Origin: a bacterium | GTDB taxonomy: Bacteria; JAGOBX01 | Direction of reading: 5' to 3' | Length of the DNA: 33,266 nt | NCBI GenBank assembly: GCA_029551925.1 | Contig: JAKPEO010000063.1 | Span: 1-33,266 of the forward strand | In this document: positions 15,641 to 25,577 of the stretch, one piece after another | How the letters are laid out: the number at the start of each line of letters is the position of its first letter | Numbering within the stretch: the first letter of the stretch is position 1 | Position numbers and translations under genes: made by a program | Notes under the pieces: generated by a model | Seen by the model: the letters and a program-made list of their open reading frames with translations, nothing else | What the model was told of the DNA's origin: nothing | The model's database searches: none

Positions 15641-18600
15641 TTATAAACGATTAGCTTGCTGCTGCGCTTTGATGTATATATCAGAATTAGGAGACGCTAA
15701 TTTCATTACTTCAATAAATTGAAAAAATGCTTGATTCTCGTTGTTTAATTTTAAATAGACCATTCCGTAATGATAATACACATTTGCAAGCGCTTCTTTG
15801 TCATTAACAGGAATTAAATCTATAGCATTCGCAATAAATTTTAAAGCGTTTTGATAATTGCCCTGTTTATAATATATCCAGCCAAGCGTATCGTAATAAT
15901 AGCCGCGGTCTGCTGAATTTAATGAAACCGCTTTATTTACCAGATCAATCGCTATATCTAATTTTTTATCGTCATATTCAGCATACAGCATAGCAAGATG
16001 ATTATAGGCATCAGCATTATTTGGATCTAATTCTATCGCTTTACGATAATTTGATTCTGCCGTCTTATAATCTCCACGATTTTTACTTATTATTCCGCGA
16101 GCAATAAAATCACGCGCTAATTTTTTATTATTTTCATCAACCTGAACAGTTTGAATATTAGAAGATGCCAATTGTTCTTGACCTCGATCTGAAGCAGTTA
16201 ATTGCTGCGGTCTTGTAATCTGCTGGTCTATATTAGAAGGTAAAACTATTTTTGAGAGTGGAGATGCTGGTTGCTGCAATTGTTTTTCTTGCGGTCTTTG
16301 TGTCTGGGACGCAACAACTGCAGCTGCTATTTCTTCTGATGTTCGCGCTGGTTGCGACACTGACGAAACATCGGAAATTGGAGCAGTGCGAATTTGTTCT
16401 TTTTGCAAATCCAAAATCTTTTTCTGCAATTCTACTATTTGCGAATTAAGTTTTTCATTTGAATCTTTTAATTTTGTAATTGTTTCATTTTCAGCGCGAC
16501 CTATATCACTTCTCAATTTTTTCATTTCATTCTCGCGCAGCGTTAAATTTTCTTTTAAATTATTATTTTGTTGCTGGATAAATGCCAATTCCTGACGCAA
16601 TTGTGAATTTTCATTTTGTCTTTTTAATAAATCAGCGTTTAATTTTTCAATCATTATCGTATATTGCTGTAATTGTGAATCTAACATTTCTTTTTGTTTA
16701 ACATTGATTTTATCTATATTCATAAGATTTTCATTTTGTAATTTTTGAATTTGCGTCTGTAATTGAACTATTGTTTGATTAGATTTTGCTTGTTCTTCTA
16801 ATAATCTCTTTTTCAACTCTTCTTCCGCTTCTAATTTTTTACGCAAAATAGTAATTTCATCGCCGCTCAATATTTTTTCGTTTTGCAATTTTTGCAAATC
16901 AGAATGCATTGTAATTATGTTTTGATTTAATCTGCGCTGTTCTTCTTTTAAAGCATTGTTATTTTTACGTTCTATTTCCAACTCTTCTTGCAGTCTTTTC
17001 ATTTCATTTACATTTTTAAATTGTTCGCTCTGCAATTGCTGTATCTGCGTTTGCAGCGCTATAAGATTTTGATTCGTTTTCGTTGCCTCATCTTTCATAG
17101 ATTGATTCGTTTTCTGGAGATTTTCTAATTGCGTCTTTAAAGCAGCAGATTCGCTTTTTGATTTTTTTAATTCTTCTTCATATTCTTTTATTTTTTTGTT
17201 CGCTTGTTCGGTATTTAACGCATATTCCGCTGTTAATTTAGTCAATTGCCCAGTTAATTCTGCTATTGTTTTATCTGCATTAGCATTTTTTTCTATATAT
17301 ACTGCCGACTGCTTCTGTAATTCTAATACTCTATTTTTTAAATTTAAAATTTCATCATTAAGCGTCTGTCTATCTTTGGATAAATTTTGGATAGTTAATT
17401 CCAATTCTTTATTTTTCATACCGGCTTTTTCAATATTGGCGCTGTATTCAGATTTTATCAGTGTCAATTCTCTATTTATATCGTCAAGAGTTTTTGTTAA
17501 ATTTGACACTTCATTTTCTTTTTGTCTTAATTTATTAATAAATTCATTTTTTTCTTTTTCTAAATTTTGCTTTTCTGTTAATACATTATTATATTGAGAT
17601 TGCAATGTGGCAATATTATCAGCCAATCCGGCTCGCATAGTTTGCAGTGTTTTTATTTCAGTTTCTAAATCAGCAATTTTTTTATTACGTTCTGTATATT
17701 GCGTCTGATAAAAAATAATAGAATCTGCCATATTTTTAGTTGCAGCGCTTAATTTTTTATTTTCTTCTTCTACTTCTAATATTCTTCTATTTTTATCTAT
17801 GATTTGCTTTTGAGTATCGATTAACTTTGCGCGCAGCCCTTCGGTTTCATCTAAACTTTGACGCAGTCTTTCTATTTCTTTACGTAACGCTGAATTATCA
17901 GCATCTAAATTCTGAATTTTAATATTTAGTTGATTTATTAATACGCTCGCCTGTGCTAACTGCTGTTCGCGCTGCGCTAATACTTCATCTGTTTTTTTCG
18001 ATTCCAATTCTTTACGCAAAACATTATATTTATTTGTCAATTCATCTAATTCTTTTTGCATCTTCAAAACATCTGCTTTACTTTTTGCTTCTTTCACTAT
18101 ATCACGTTGAGTCTGTATTTTTAATTTTTCAGTTAATTCTTGATTTGTTTTCTCTGTATCTGCAAGTTTATTTTTTAATTCTTGCAATGAATTCAAATTA
18201 TTTTTGTATGTCTCAATTTCCAAAGTCATCCTTGAAATCTGCATCTCTAATGTGCGTATTTTATCAAGTAGATGCTTGCGTTTTTCTTGTTCGATATTTA
18301 ATAAATTTTCATAATGTTTTCTATCACGCTCTAATTTATAACTATAAATATAAGCGTCATCTGTACTTTTTATACGCGTGCCGCTTGATTTTTCCTCGAT
18401 ATTTTCAAGCGCGGCTTCTTCGCTTTCTTTTATTGGAAATCCCGATAAAGCCCGCACATCTCTCTGCGGAGTAGCTACACTTTCTTCAACAGGTATTATT
18501 ATAGTTTCGCCAACTTTTAATTTCGTAGGATCGGCAATATTATTATAATCCGCAATAATAGTATATAAATTAAAATCGCCATAAAATTTTTCAGCTATTG

Positions 18601-19504
18601 ATGTCAATGTATCTTCTGGTCTTATAATATATTTCTTTTCAGTTATTTTTTTTTCAACTGCCTGCTGTTCCTGCGGACGAGCGCTTGTAAAAATCGTTGG
18701 ACGCGGAGTAAATTCTATTCTTTGCTCTACTTTTGGCTGCTCGGCGACTTGCTGAACTGCTGACTGCTGCGGCGCAGTTTGCTCTTTCTTTTCTTCTGCC
18801 AATGTTATTGTTTTTTCTTGACTTAAATCAGGCGCTTTTATTACTGGCAAATTTTGTGGTATTTGCTGCGGCTGAACTATCGGAATATTTGCTGATTGCC
18901 GCACGCTGACAGATGATGCAGGAGTAGATACGGTTTCACGTAACTGTTGTTGCGCCGCAATCGCTGGCTGCTGTGGCTGCAGCAGTGGCTGTTGAATTAC
19001 ATTTGCTCTTTTATTTTCTTCTTGAACAACTTGCGGCGTTGCTGACGCGCTGCTCGCTGTCCGATAACCACTTAATTTTTTTATTTTTTCACGAGATTGC
19101 AATACCAATATACTATTAGAATATTGCGCTATTAGTTTTTCATAATTAGTTATAGCATTATTAAATTCGCCTAATTTTTCATAACATTCGCCTAATCTAA
19201 ATAATGCATCATCTGCAAAACTGCTATTCGGATATTCATCTACTATTTTGTTATATACAATAATTGCATCTTTAAAATTTTCAAGTTCAAAAAAACTGCT
19301 GCCCAGTCCAAATAAAGCATTGTCTATATAAATACTTGTCGGATACTTATTTACTATCTCACGAAATTGTCTTATCGCATTTATATAATCTTTTTTAAAA
19401 TAATAATTATTCGCTTCTTGAAATATGTCCGAAGCATTATCAGCAAAAGAATTTGAATATATTACTAATAAAAAAATAAATATTAATACTGCATTTTTTT
19501 TCAA
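15641..19504 (-). CDS. Secreted TPR / LysM / long coiled-coil protein
   Basis: I do not recognise this 1287-residue protein as a named one. A signal peptide (1-21, cleavage after NSFA) is followed by three TPR-like repeats (22-145) similar to the BamD/CpoB type. Next come a Gln/Pro-rich linker (150-290), one LysM domain (about 291-339, IRPEDTLTSIAEKFYGD) that should bind peptidoglycan, and an uninterrupted coiled coil of roughly 650 residues (385-1050). A second Gln/Pro linker and C-terminal TPRs (1126-1287) complete it. It could span the periplasm or tie peptidoglycan to other complexes. Translation starts at TTG, fixed by a strong GGAGG nine bases upstream and no nearby in-frame ATG. murG follows after 7 nt, suggesting a cell-wall role. 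Confidence 0.88.
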   Translation of the reverse strand: MKKNAVLIFIFLLVIYSNSFADNASDIFQEANNYYFKKDYINAIRQFREIVNKYPTSIYIDNALFGLGSSFFELENFKDAIIVYNKIVDEYPNSSFADDALFRLGECYEKLGEFNNAITNYEKLIAQYSNSILVLQSREKIKKLSGYRTASSASATPQVVQEENKRANVIQQPLLQPQQPAIAAQQQLRETVSTPASSVSVRQSANIPIVQPQQIPQNLPVIKAPDLSQEKTITLAEEKKEQTAPQQSAVQQVAEQPKVEQRIEFTPRPTIFTSARPQEQQAVEKKITEKKYIIRPEDTLTSIAEKFYGDFNLYTIIADYNNIADPTKLKVGETIIIPVEESVATPQRDVRALSGFPIKESEEAALENIEEKSSGTRIKSTDDAYIYSYKLERDRKHYENLLNIEQEKRKHLLDKIRTLEMQISRMTLEIETYKNNLNSLQELKNKLADTEKTNQELTEKLKIQTQRDIVKEAKSKADVLKMQKELDELTNKYNVLRKELESKKTDEVLAQREQQLAQASVLINQLNIKIQNLDADNSALRKEIERLRQSLDETEGLRAKLIDTQKQIIDKNRRILEVEEENKKLSAATKNMADSIIFYQTQYTERNKKIADLETEIKTLQTMRAGLADNIATLQSQYNNVLTEKQNLEKEKNEFINKLRQKENEVSNLTKTLDDINRELTLIKSEYSANIEKAGMKNKELELTIQNLSKDRQTLNDEILNLKNRVLELQKQSAVYIEKNANADKTIAELTGQLTKLTAEYALNTEQANKKIKEYEEELKKSKSESAALKTQLENLQKTNQSMKDEATKTNQNLIALQTQIQQLQSEQFKNVNEMKRLQEELEIERKNNNALKEEQRRLNQNIITMHSDLQKLQNEKILSGDEITILRKKLEAEEELKKRLLEEQAKSNQTIVQLQTQIQKLQNENLMNIDKINVKQKEMLDSQLQQYTIMIEKLNADLLKRQNENSQLRQELAFIQQQNNNLKENLTLRENEMKKLRSDIGRAENETITKLKDSNEKLNSQIVELQKKILDLQKEQIRTAPISDVSSVSQPARTSEEIAAAVVASQTQRPQEKQLQQPASPLSKIVLPSNIDQQITRPQQLTASDRGQEQLASSNIQTVQVDENNKKLARDFIARGIISKNRGDYKTAESNYRKAIELDPNNADAYNHLAMLYAEYDDKKLDIAIDLVNKAVSLNSADRGYYYDTLGWIYYKQGNYQNALKFIANAIDLIPVNDKEALANVYYHYGMVYLKLNNENQAFFQFIEVMKLASPNSDIYIKAQQQANRL

Positions 19505-19544
19505 TTTTCTTTACCTCCGAACAAAAACATAATTCAAATTGTTA

Positions 19545-19573
19545 ATTTTATTTAAAATCTTTTATAAAGTCAA
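19545..19573 (-). promoter_or_regulatory. Sigma-70-type promoter for the TPR/LysM-murG unit
   Basis: TTGACT (19568-19573), then 17 nt, then TAAAAT (19545-19550): five of six matches in each box. The start site would lie near 19538, giving a leader of about 34 nt that ends in the GGAGG site. Confidence 0.6.
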
Positions 19574-19595
19574 GAAGTAAAAAATTTTTCTTTTA

Positions 19596-21791
19596 TTATA
19601 TAATCTTCAAATTTGCGACTTTTGTCGCTAATAATTTCACTCCGATGCTTGGAAATGAAACTTTTATTTTTTCACCGCGGTCGTCTATCCATACTACTTT
19701 GCCTACGCCGTATTTATTATGTCTTACTTTCTTTCCAACTGATAAATCGCCATTACTGACATCGCTTGATATTTTTTTACGCGTATCATATTTTACAAAT
19801 TCAATATTTTTTGTTTTTTTATTTAAAATTTTATCTGTTTCATTACACTCAGAAAAATCGCGGCTGTCCGCTGTATATTCAGGAAATGCCTCTAATATAA
19901 ATCTCGAAACTTTAGGATAATAATAATCATTGTATTTATAACGCCGCGCAGTATGTGTTAAATACAATATATCCTTTGCTCGCGTTATGCCTACATAACA
20001 TAACCTGCGCTCTTCTTCAATAGCTGCTTCGTCTTCTGACACAATAGAAATAATATGCGGCAATATATGTTCTTCTACTCCCACCATAAACACAACAAAA
20101 AATTCCAAGCCCTTTGCGCAATGATAAGTCATTATATTAACATAATTTTTTGAAGCATCAATTTTATCCGTCTCGCTAAACATAGTTATTTTTTCTAAAA
20201 ATGCGACGGTAGTAGGATTTTCCTCATTTTTTGCGACAAACTCGCAAGCGGAATTTATAAGTTCGTTGATATTATCTATTCGTGAACTGTCCTTTATATC
20301 ATCTGATTCTTCCAATGCCTTGCGATAACCAGTGTCGTCAATTATATCCGTTATTATTGTTTCCACACTTTCAGTTTTAGCGCGATTAATAAAACCATTC
20401 ATTAAATTTGTAAATGCCTTTATTCGTTCGCGAGCGCTGCTGTTTATTTCTTTTATCTCATCTATTCTTAGGCAAGCGTCAAACAAACTGATTTTATTGA
20501 TATTAGCAAACATACTAATTTTTTCTATTGTTGTATCGCCGATATTGCGTTTCGGAGTATTAATAATCCTTTCCAAACTTACGCTATCTGACGGATTGAC
20601 TATAAATTTTAAATACGCTATTACATCTTTTATTTCTTTGCGGCTATAAAAACTCACAGCGCCAATTACAATATATGGAATATTCGCATATCTTAATTTT
20701 TCTTCAAATAATCGCGTCTGATTATTAGTTCGAACAAATATCGCAAAATCTTTGTATTTGTATTTTCCTGTTTTTATCAACTCTTTTATTTTATCTACTA
20801 CATATTGCGCTTCGGCATAATCGTCCACTAACATTTTAATAATCGGCGGAACGCCAAATTTCCGCTCTGTATATAATGTCTTATCGGCACGCAATCTATT
20901 ATTTTTTATAATAGTATTTGATAATTCTAATATCTTTTGAGTCGAACGATAATTCTGTTCTAATTTTATAACTTTTGTATTCGGATAATCTTTTTCAAAA
21001 TTCAAAATATTCATCATTATGGCGCCGCGCCAAGAATATATGCTCTGGTCGTCGTCGCCTACTACGCAAATATTATTGTGCTCTGAACTCAATAACTTCA
21101 ACAATTCATATTGCGCGGCATTTGTGTCTTGAAATTCATCGACCATTATATACTCATATCTTTTCTTTATTTTTAATGATGTTTCATTATTTAATTTCAA
21201 TAATTCTATCGACTTAATGATTAAATCCGCAAAATCCAAAGCATTATTTATTTTTTTCAACCTCTCGTATTCTTCATAAACTTCAAGTTCTAACGGTAAA
21301 CTCAATAAATCATCATTATTTTTTATATATTCCATTGAATACATATTATCTTTGTATCTATTAATTTTATTTTGATATGAAGACGGCTTGTATTTCTGAT
21401 GGTCAATATTCATATTTTTCAAAACTTTTTTAATTAATTGCTCTTGATCTGCTTCGTCATATATCACAAAATCTGATGAAATATTCAATTCTTTTGAATA
21501 GTATCTCAATAGTCTCAAACCAAAAGAATGAAATGTGCTGATTTGACAATTTGTATTATGCTCTAATAACTCTTCTACACGCTCTTTCATTTCATTTGCG
21601 GCTTTATTAGTAAATGTTACAGCAAGTATCGACGAAGGATAAATATTATGATTTTTTATTAAATTATATATTCGATAAGTTATCACCCGCGTCTTACCGC
21701 TGCCGGCACCTGCAAAAATCAATACCGGCCCATTTACAGTCATTACAGCTTCTAACTGCGATTTATTTAATTCTTTCGCTAAATCAATCAT
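19596..21791 (-). CDS. pcrA: ATP-dependent DNA helicase PcrA/UvrD
   Basis: A superfamily 1 3'-5' helicase for nucleotide excision and mismatch repair and for clearing RecA or stalled replication. Helicase motifs appear in order: the Q motif near LNKSQLEAV, Walker A AGAGSGKT (27-34), AVTFTNKAANEM, the DExx box VDEFQDTN, GDDDQSIYSWRGA, EQNYRST, and motif VI YVGITRAKDILYL. The C-terminal Tudor-like domain (about 685-731, VGKKVRHNKYGVGKVVWID) that binds RNA polymerase in PcrA is present. The length, 731 residues, is typical. Its start overlaps the previous gene's end by 8 nt, so it is probably translationally coupled. Confidence 0.95.
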   Translation of the reverse strand: MIDLAKELNKSQLEAVMTVNGPVLIFAGAGSGKTRVITYRIYNLIKNHNIYPSSILAVTFTNKAANEMKERVEELLEHNTNCQISTFHSFGLRLLRYYSKELNISSDFVIYDEADQEQLIKKVLKNMNIDHQKYKPSSYQNKINRYKDNMYSMEYIKNNDDLLSLPLELEVYEEYERLKKINNALDFADLIIKSIELLKLNNETSLKIKKRYEYIMVDEFQDTNAAQYELLKLLSSEHNNICVVGDDDQSIYSWRGAIMMNILNFEKDYPNTKVIKLEQNYRSTQKILELSNTIIKNNRLRADKTLYTERKFGVPPIIKMLVDDYAEAQYVVDKIKELIKTGKYKYKDFAIFVRTNNQTRLFEEKLRYANIPYIVIGAVSFYSRKEIKDVIAYLKFIVNPSDSVSLERIINTPKRNIGDTTIEKISMFANINKISLFDACLRIDEIKEINSSARERIKAFTNLMNGFINRAKTESVETIITDIIDDTGYRKALEESDDIKDSSRIDNINELINSACEFVAKNEENPTTVAFLEKITMFSETDKIDASKNYVNIMTYHCAKGLEFFVVFMVGVEEHILPHIISIVSEDEAAIEEERRLCYVGITRAKDILYLTHTARRYKYNDYYYPKVSRFILEAFPEYTADSRDFSECNETDKILNKKTKNIEFVKYDTRKKISSDVSNGDLSVGKKVRHNKYGVGKVVWIDDRGEKIKVSFPSIGVKLLATKVANLKII

Positions 21792-23904
21792 TTTTTATTC
21801 CTTCAATAACTGGTATATTTTTAAAAAATCCGCTTTCTTCTATCATATTCATAATTTTTTCTACTGCGCAAACAATAACTAATTTCTCTTTTAATTCAGG
21901 ATTATGAAGCAAAAATTCATAGATTTTCTTAAAATGTTGTAATCTAATATCTGTCACATCTGATAAATTTACATATATTCTTTTGGTCGGCTCTTTTTTA
22001 GCTATCAAAATCAAACTATTTTTTAATCGCACAATATGGTCATCATTGATATTTCCTAAAAGTATAAACATTACTTTATCTTCATAATTTATATTAGGTA
22101 TAATATCGTTTTCTGTTAATTCATCAATTTTAATTTCCTCAGTTTTATGTTTGCTTTTTTTTTCGCGGTGCTTGCTGTATTTTCCGCGCAATTGCTTTAA
22201 TATCGGTTCAGCGGTATTTTTTTCACCGGCATTATATAAAGCAAGCGCCGCTGATATTCTTAAATCTATTGAGATCTGATTATCATACAATATTTCCTTC
22301 AATTGCTCTATGGCAATTTCGCCGCCTATCATTCCTAATGCCCAAATAATCTGTTCTTTAAGCGTTTCCGTTGGATTTTTCAAAAAATTAACAAGAATCT
22401 TTACACTAGCAAATGATTTTAAATTGCCTAATTCTATTATTGCCTGCGTTCTAATATTATCATTAAAATGTTTATTTGCTATTATATTTTGCAGTTTTTC
22501 AATTTTATTCATATCTTTACTTTTTGCTAATTTCTTTATCATTTCTATTGCGCGCGATTGAAAAATATTGTCTAATTCTGTCTTATTTAATGTGCGATAC
22601 TCTTTTAATTTTTCGCGTAGATTTTTCAGTATTTCTTCGGTTTCTTTTTTAAACCCCAATTCATATAACCCTAATGCCGCAGCAATCCGCCATTCTATTC
22701 GTTCTGCATTATCCATTAAAATATTGTTCAATTCTTTATAAACCTTTACATTGCCTATTGCCGCTAATGCCCAAATAACTTGTTCTTTCAGTGGCTCATT
22801 TTTATCTTTTAATCGCTCTATTAAAAAATCTATGCTTCTGACGCTTTTCATTTTTCCTAATTGAATAATCGCTTCGCTGCGAATATAATTATTTAAAAAT
22901 TTATTTTTTATTATGGTTTCAAGTTTTTCTGAACTATGCGCATCTTTTGGATTTGCCGCAATTTGTCTGATTATTTTTATAAATTCGTTTATCTTCTGCT
23001 GCTCGCTCGATTGCGGCGCGCTAACTTCTTTTTCTTTTTGCTGGTCAATGCTTTTTTCTTCACCCGCTTTCTTTATTTGCTTGCTCTTTATCTGTTCGCG
23101 CAATTTTTTCAATATCGGCTCTGTTTCTTTTTCAAAGCCAAGTTCATACAATCCTAAAGCGGCAGCTATACGCAATTCCATTTTTTCGTTCGTATTTACT
23201 AAAATTTTATTTAATATCGAATATACGGATTTATCTCCGAATGCTGCTAATACGCTGATAATTTCTTCTTTCAAATTTTCATTTGGGTCATTCAATAATC
23301 CTATTAAAAAATCTTTGTTTGACGAATCTTTAAACTCGCGCAACGCCTTTAATGCGCTACTGCGAATATAATTATTAAAATATCTATTTTTTATTATATT
23401 TTGCAATTTTAAACTTCTATCTGGCGCTGAACTTTTTAATAAATTTCTTATAGCTTCTATAATTTTTGAATTGTCAGAAATAAATATATCTTTTGTAATC
23501 TTTCGCTTTTCTCTTAATTGTGCGCGTAATTTTTTTAATATTTCTTCGGTTTCTTCATGATAGCCCAATTCAAATAATGCAAGCGCGGCGGCGATTCTTA
23601 AATCTATACTTTGCTTTTCATCATCAAGTATAATTTTTAAATTAAAATACGCGCTTTTATCGCCAATCGCGCCAATAGCGCTGATTATCTCTTCTTTTAG
23701 ATCTTCATCTTCTTTTTTTAATCGCGCAATTAAAAATTCTAATGCGTTTTTATCCTTTATTTTTCCCAATTCAATTATAGCGCAGCTGCGGATTATATTT
23801 TTGAAATATTTATTATTTATTATTCCAATTAATTTCGAGATCTTATCCGGCTCAGCGCTTGCAGCTATATCTTTTATAGATTTTATTAATTCTGATTGGT
23901 CCAT
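21784..23904 (-). CDS. HEAT-repeat protein with C-terminal STAS-like domain
   Basis: I do not recognise a named homologue. The 706-residue protein has four similar modules of about 125 residues at 6-130, 147-275, 306-437 and 451-580. Each contains HEAT-type helices such as IRSEAIIQLGKMKS, LKEQVIWALAAIG and LRIAAALGLYELGF. A charged linker leads to residues 605-704, which resemble a STAS domain (KRIYVNLSDVTDIRLQHFKKI). The usual DS phosphorylation site of anti-sigma antagonists is replaced by DI-R, so ordinary serine switching is unlikely. No signal peptide is seen, so the protein is cytosolic and probably a scaffold. It overlaps pcrA by 8 nt and follows the coiled-coil gene by 10 nt. Confidence 0.82.
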   Translation of the reverse strand: MDQSELIKSIKDIAASAEPDKISKLIGIINNKYFKNIIRSCAIIELGKIKDKNALEFLIARLKKEDEDLKEEIISAIGAIGDKSAYFNLKIILDDEKQSIDLRIAAALALFELGYHEETEEILKKLRAQLREKRKITKDIFISDNSKIIEAIRNLLKSSAPDRSLKLQNIIKNRYFNNYIRSSALKALREFKDSSNKDFLIGLLNDPNENLKEEIISVLAAFGDKSVYSILNKILVNTNEKMELRIAAALGLYELGFEKETEPILKKLREQIKSKQIKKAGEEKSIDQQKEKEVSAPQSSEQQKINEFIKIIRQIAANPKDAHSSEKLETIIKNKFLNNYIRSEAIIQLGKMKSVRSIDFLIERLKDKNEPLKEQVIWALAAIGNVKVYKELNNILMDNAERIEWRIAAALGLYELGFKKETEEILKNLREKLKEYRTLNKTELDNIFQSRAIEMIKKLAKSKDMNKIEKLQNIIANKHFNDNIRTQAIIELGNLKSFASVKILVNFLKNPTETLKEQIIWALGMIGGEIAIEQLKEILYDNQISIDLRISAALALYNAGEKNTAEPILKQLRGKYSKHREKKSKHKTEEIKIDELTENDIIPNINYEDKVMFILLGNINDDHIVRLKNSLILIAKKEPTKRIYVNLSDVTDIRLQHFKKIYEFLLHNPELKEKLVIVCAVEKIMNMIEESGFFKNIPVIEGIKND

Positions 23905-23914
23905 TTATATATTA

Positions 23915-25549
23915 CTACTTTCTGTATTTTTCTAATTCTTTTGTAGTCAACTCTAATTCGGTCTTTAAATTAGCGTTTAATAATTCTAACTGCTTTACCT
24001 TTTTTTCTTGTTCAACCTGCTGATTTTTTAAATTGGCAATTTCGGTTTTTGAGGTTTCCAATAATTTAGTTTGATTTCCAAATTTTTCAGTTTCTGCCAA
24101 TAAATCTTTTTTTAAGACATTTATCATATCTTCAAAATTTTTCATTGCCTTATTATTCGCTTCTAAATCATTTTTCAATTTTTCATTTTCTTTTTTCAAT
24201 CTATTCAGTTCTTCTCTATCGCCGCCGTCGATTCGTCTATCGTCTAAAAATTTCTTATATGTATCCTGAATTGTCTTGATTTGTTCTGACAACAAATAAT
24301 TTTTATCTTTTAAATCTTGATTCTGCTCGCGTAATTTTTGGTTTTCCGCTAAATACAAATCTGTCTTGTTATCGCGCAGTTCCATAATTTCTTCTTGCTT
24401 CTTCAACACCAAATCATTAAGCATATTCATTCTATTTTTTGCGTCTTCTAACATTTTGATGTATTTATTCAATTCTTCACGCGAAATAGTATTTGCTTTT
24501 ATTTTTTCATCTAATTCCTTATTCCGATTTTTTTCCGTTTCTAATTGATTAGTTAAATTTTCGATTTCTACGCCTAATCTTTTACTTATGTTGGTCTGTT
24601 CTAAAAATTGATTTTTATAAATTTCAAGCATTTTCAATAAATTTTCATTATCATTTTTAATTTTATCGTATTGTTCTTTTAATGTTTTTAGTTCTTGCTG
24701 TGATTTTTCATCTGTTAATGTTATCTGTCGAGTATCAACTATATCCGGTGTTTTGGCATTCAGTTTTGCCAATAACTCTAAAATAGTCTTTTCATAATTA
24801 TCAGAAGAATCCTTTAATTTCTGATTTTCTGATTTGAGTGTGTTATTTTCATCTATAAAATTTTTTAGTGATATTTTCTGGTTAGCCAATTCATTCAATA
24901 ATTCAGTGTTTTTATTTAATGCAATTTGAAAATCATTTTTTACCTTTGTCAATTCATTAAAAATATCTTGACTTTCTTTTTTTAATTTTTCATTTTCAAG
25001 CAGCAGATTTGTATCCGGCTGCATTATAATCTTTTCTTCGATTTTTGTGATTACTATCGTTTCTGATTGACTTGCTCTTTTATTATATTCTTCGGATAAT
25101 TTTGTTAATTGTTGATTCAATTCATTATTTGTTTGCATTAGTTCTTTCAAATTATTTTTGTAAATATCTATTATCTTCATTAATTCTCGGTTTTCAATAT
25201 TCTTTTTTTCATATTCGACTATCATTATCTTCAATTGTTCTTTCAATGCAGTTAATTCAATCGCAGTAGTGTCTGTCTTTACTTCTCGTTTTTTCGGCTC
25301 GTCAATTTGCTTTTTTTGCTCTTCGATTTTTAGCGTTTTCTCACGCGGCTCAATATACTTTTTTTCTATCACTTCCTGCATTTTTTTTATTTCAACGCTT
25401 GTCCGCTCTATTTCAGAAATCAAACGTTCATATTCAGCGGCATCTAAAATTAAAATTTCATTTTCTACATTAACATTAGCATAGCCAAAATTATAATAGA
25501 AAAAAATTGTCAACAAACAAATAAAATAATAAATGTTTTTTTTCAGCAT
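23915..25549 (-). CDS. Secreted coiled-coil protein of unknown function
   Basis: The 544-residue protein has a signal-type hydrophobic N-terminus (NIYYFICLLTIFFYYNFGYA) and is then almost entirely charged heptad-like coiled coil from about residue 30 to the end, with a short break around 75-90. No enzymatic motif is visible. It is probably periplasmic. I choose ATG at 25549 because it gives a compact signal peptide and has GGAT about nine bases upstream. An in-frame TTG at 25588 and an ATG at 25558 are less well supported. It lies between a beta-barrel candidate and the HEAT protein and resembles the coiled coil of the 1287-residue protein only in composition. Confidence 0.78.
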   Translation of the reverse strand: MLKKNIYYFICLLTIFFYYNFGYANVNVENEILILDAAEYERLISEIERTSVEIKKMQEVIEKKYIEPREKTLKIEEQKKQIDEPKKREVKTDTTAIELTALKEQLKIMIVEYEKKNIENRELMKIIDIYKNNLKELMQTNNELNQQLTKLSEEYNKRASQSETIVITKIEEKIIMQPDTNLLLENEKLKKESQDIFNELTKVKNDFQIALNKNTELLNELANQKISLKNFIDENNTLKSENQKLKDSSDNYEKTILELLAKLNAKTPDIVDTRQITLTDEKSQQELKTLKEQYDKIKNDNENLLKMLEIYKNQFLEQTNISKRLGVEIENLTNQLETEKNRNKELDEKIKANTISREELNKYIKMLEDAKNRMNMLNDLVLKKQEEIMELRDNKTDLYLAENQKLREQNQDLKDKNYLLSEQIKTIQDTYKKFLDDRRIDGGDREELNRLKKENEKLKNDLEANNKAMKNFEDMINVLKKDLLAETEKFGNQTKLLETSKTEIANLKNQQVEQEKKVKQLELLNANLKTELELTTKELEKYRK

Positions 25550-25577
25550 AATTTTCATATCCAAAAAAAATATTTTT

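Noticed and set aside
17953-18474. A 173-codon open frame on the plus strand inside the TPR/LysM gene
   Set aside because: It lies antisense to a well-supported coiled-coil region, has no ribosome binding site and has a composition that mirrors the opposite strand.
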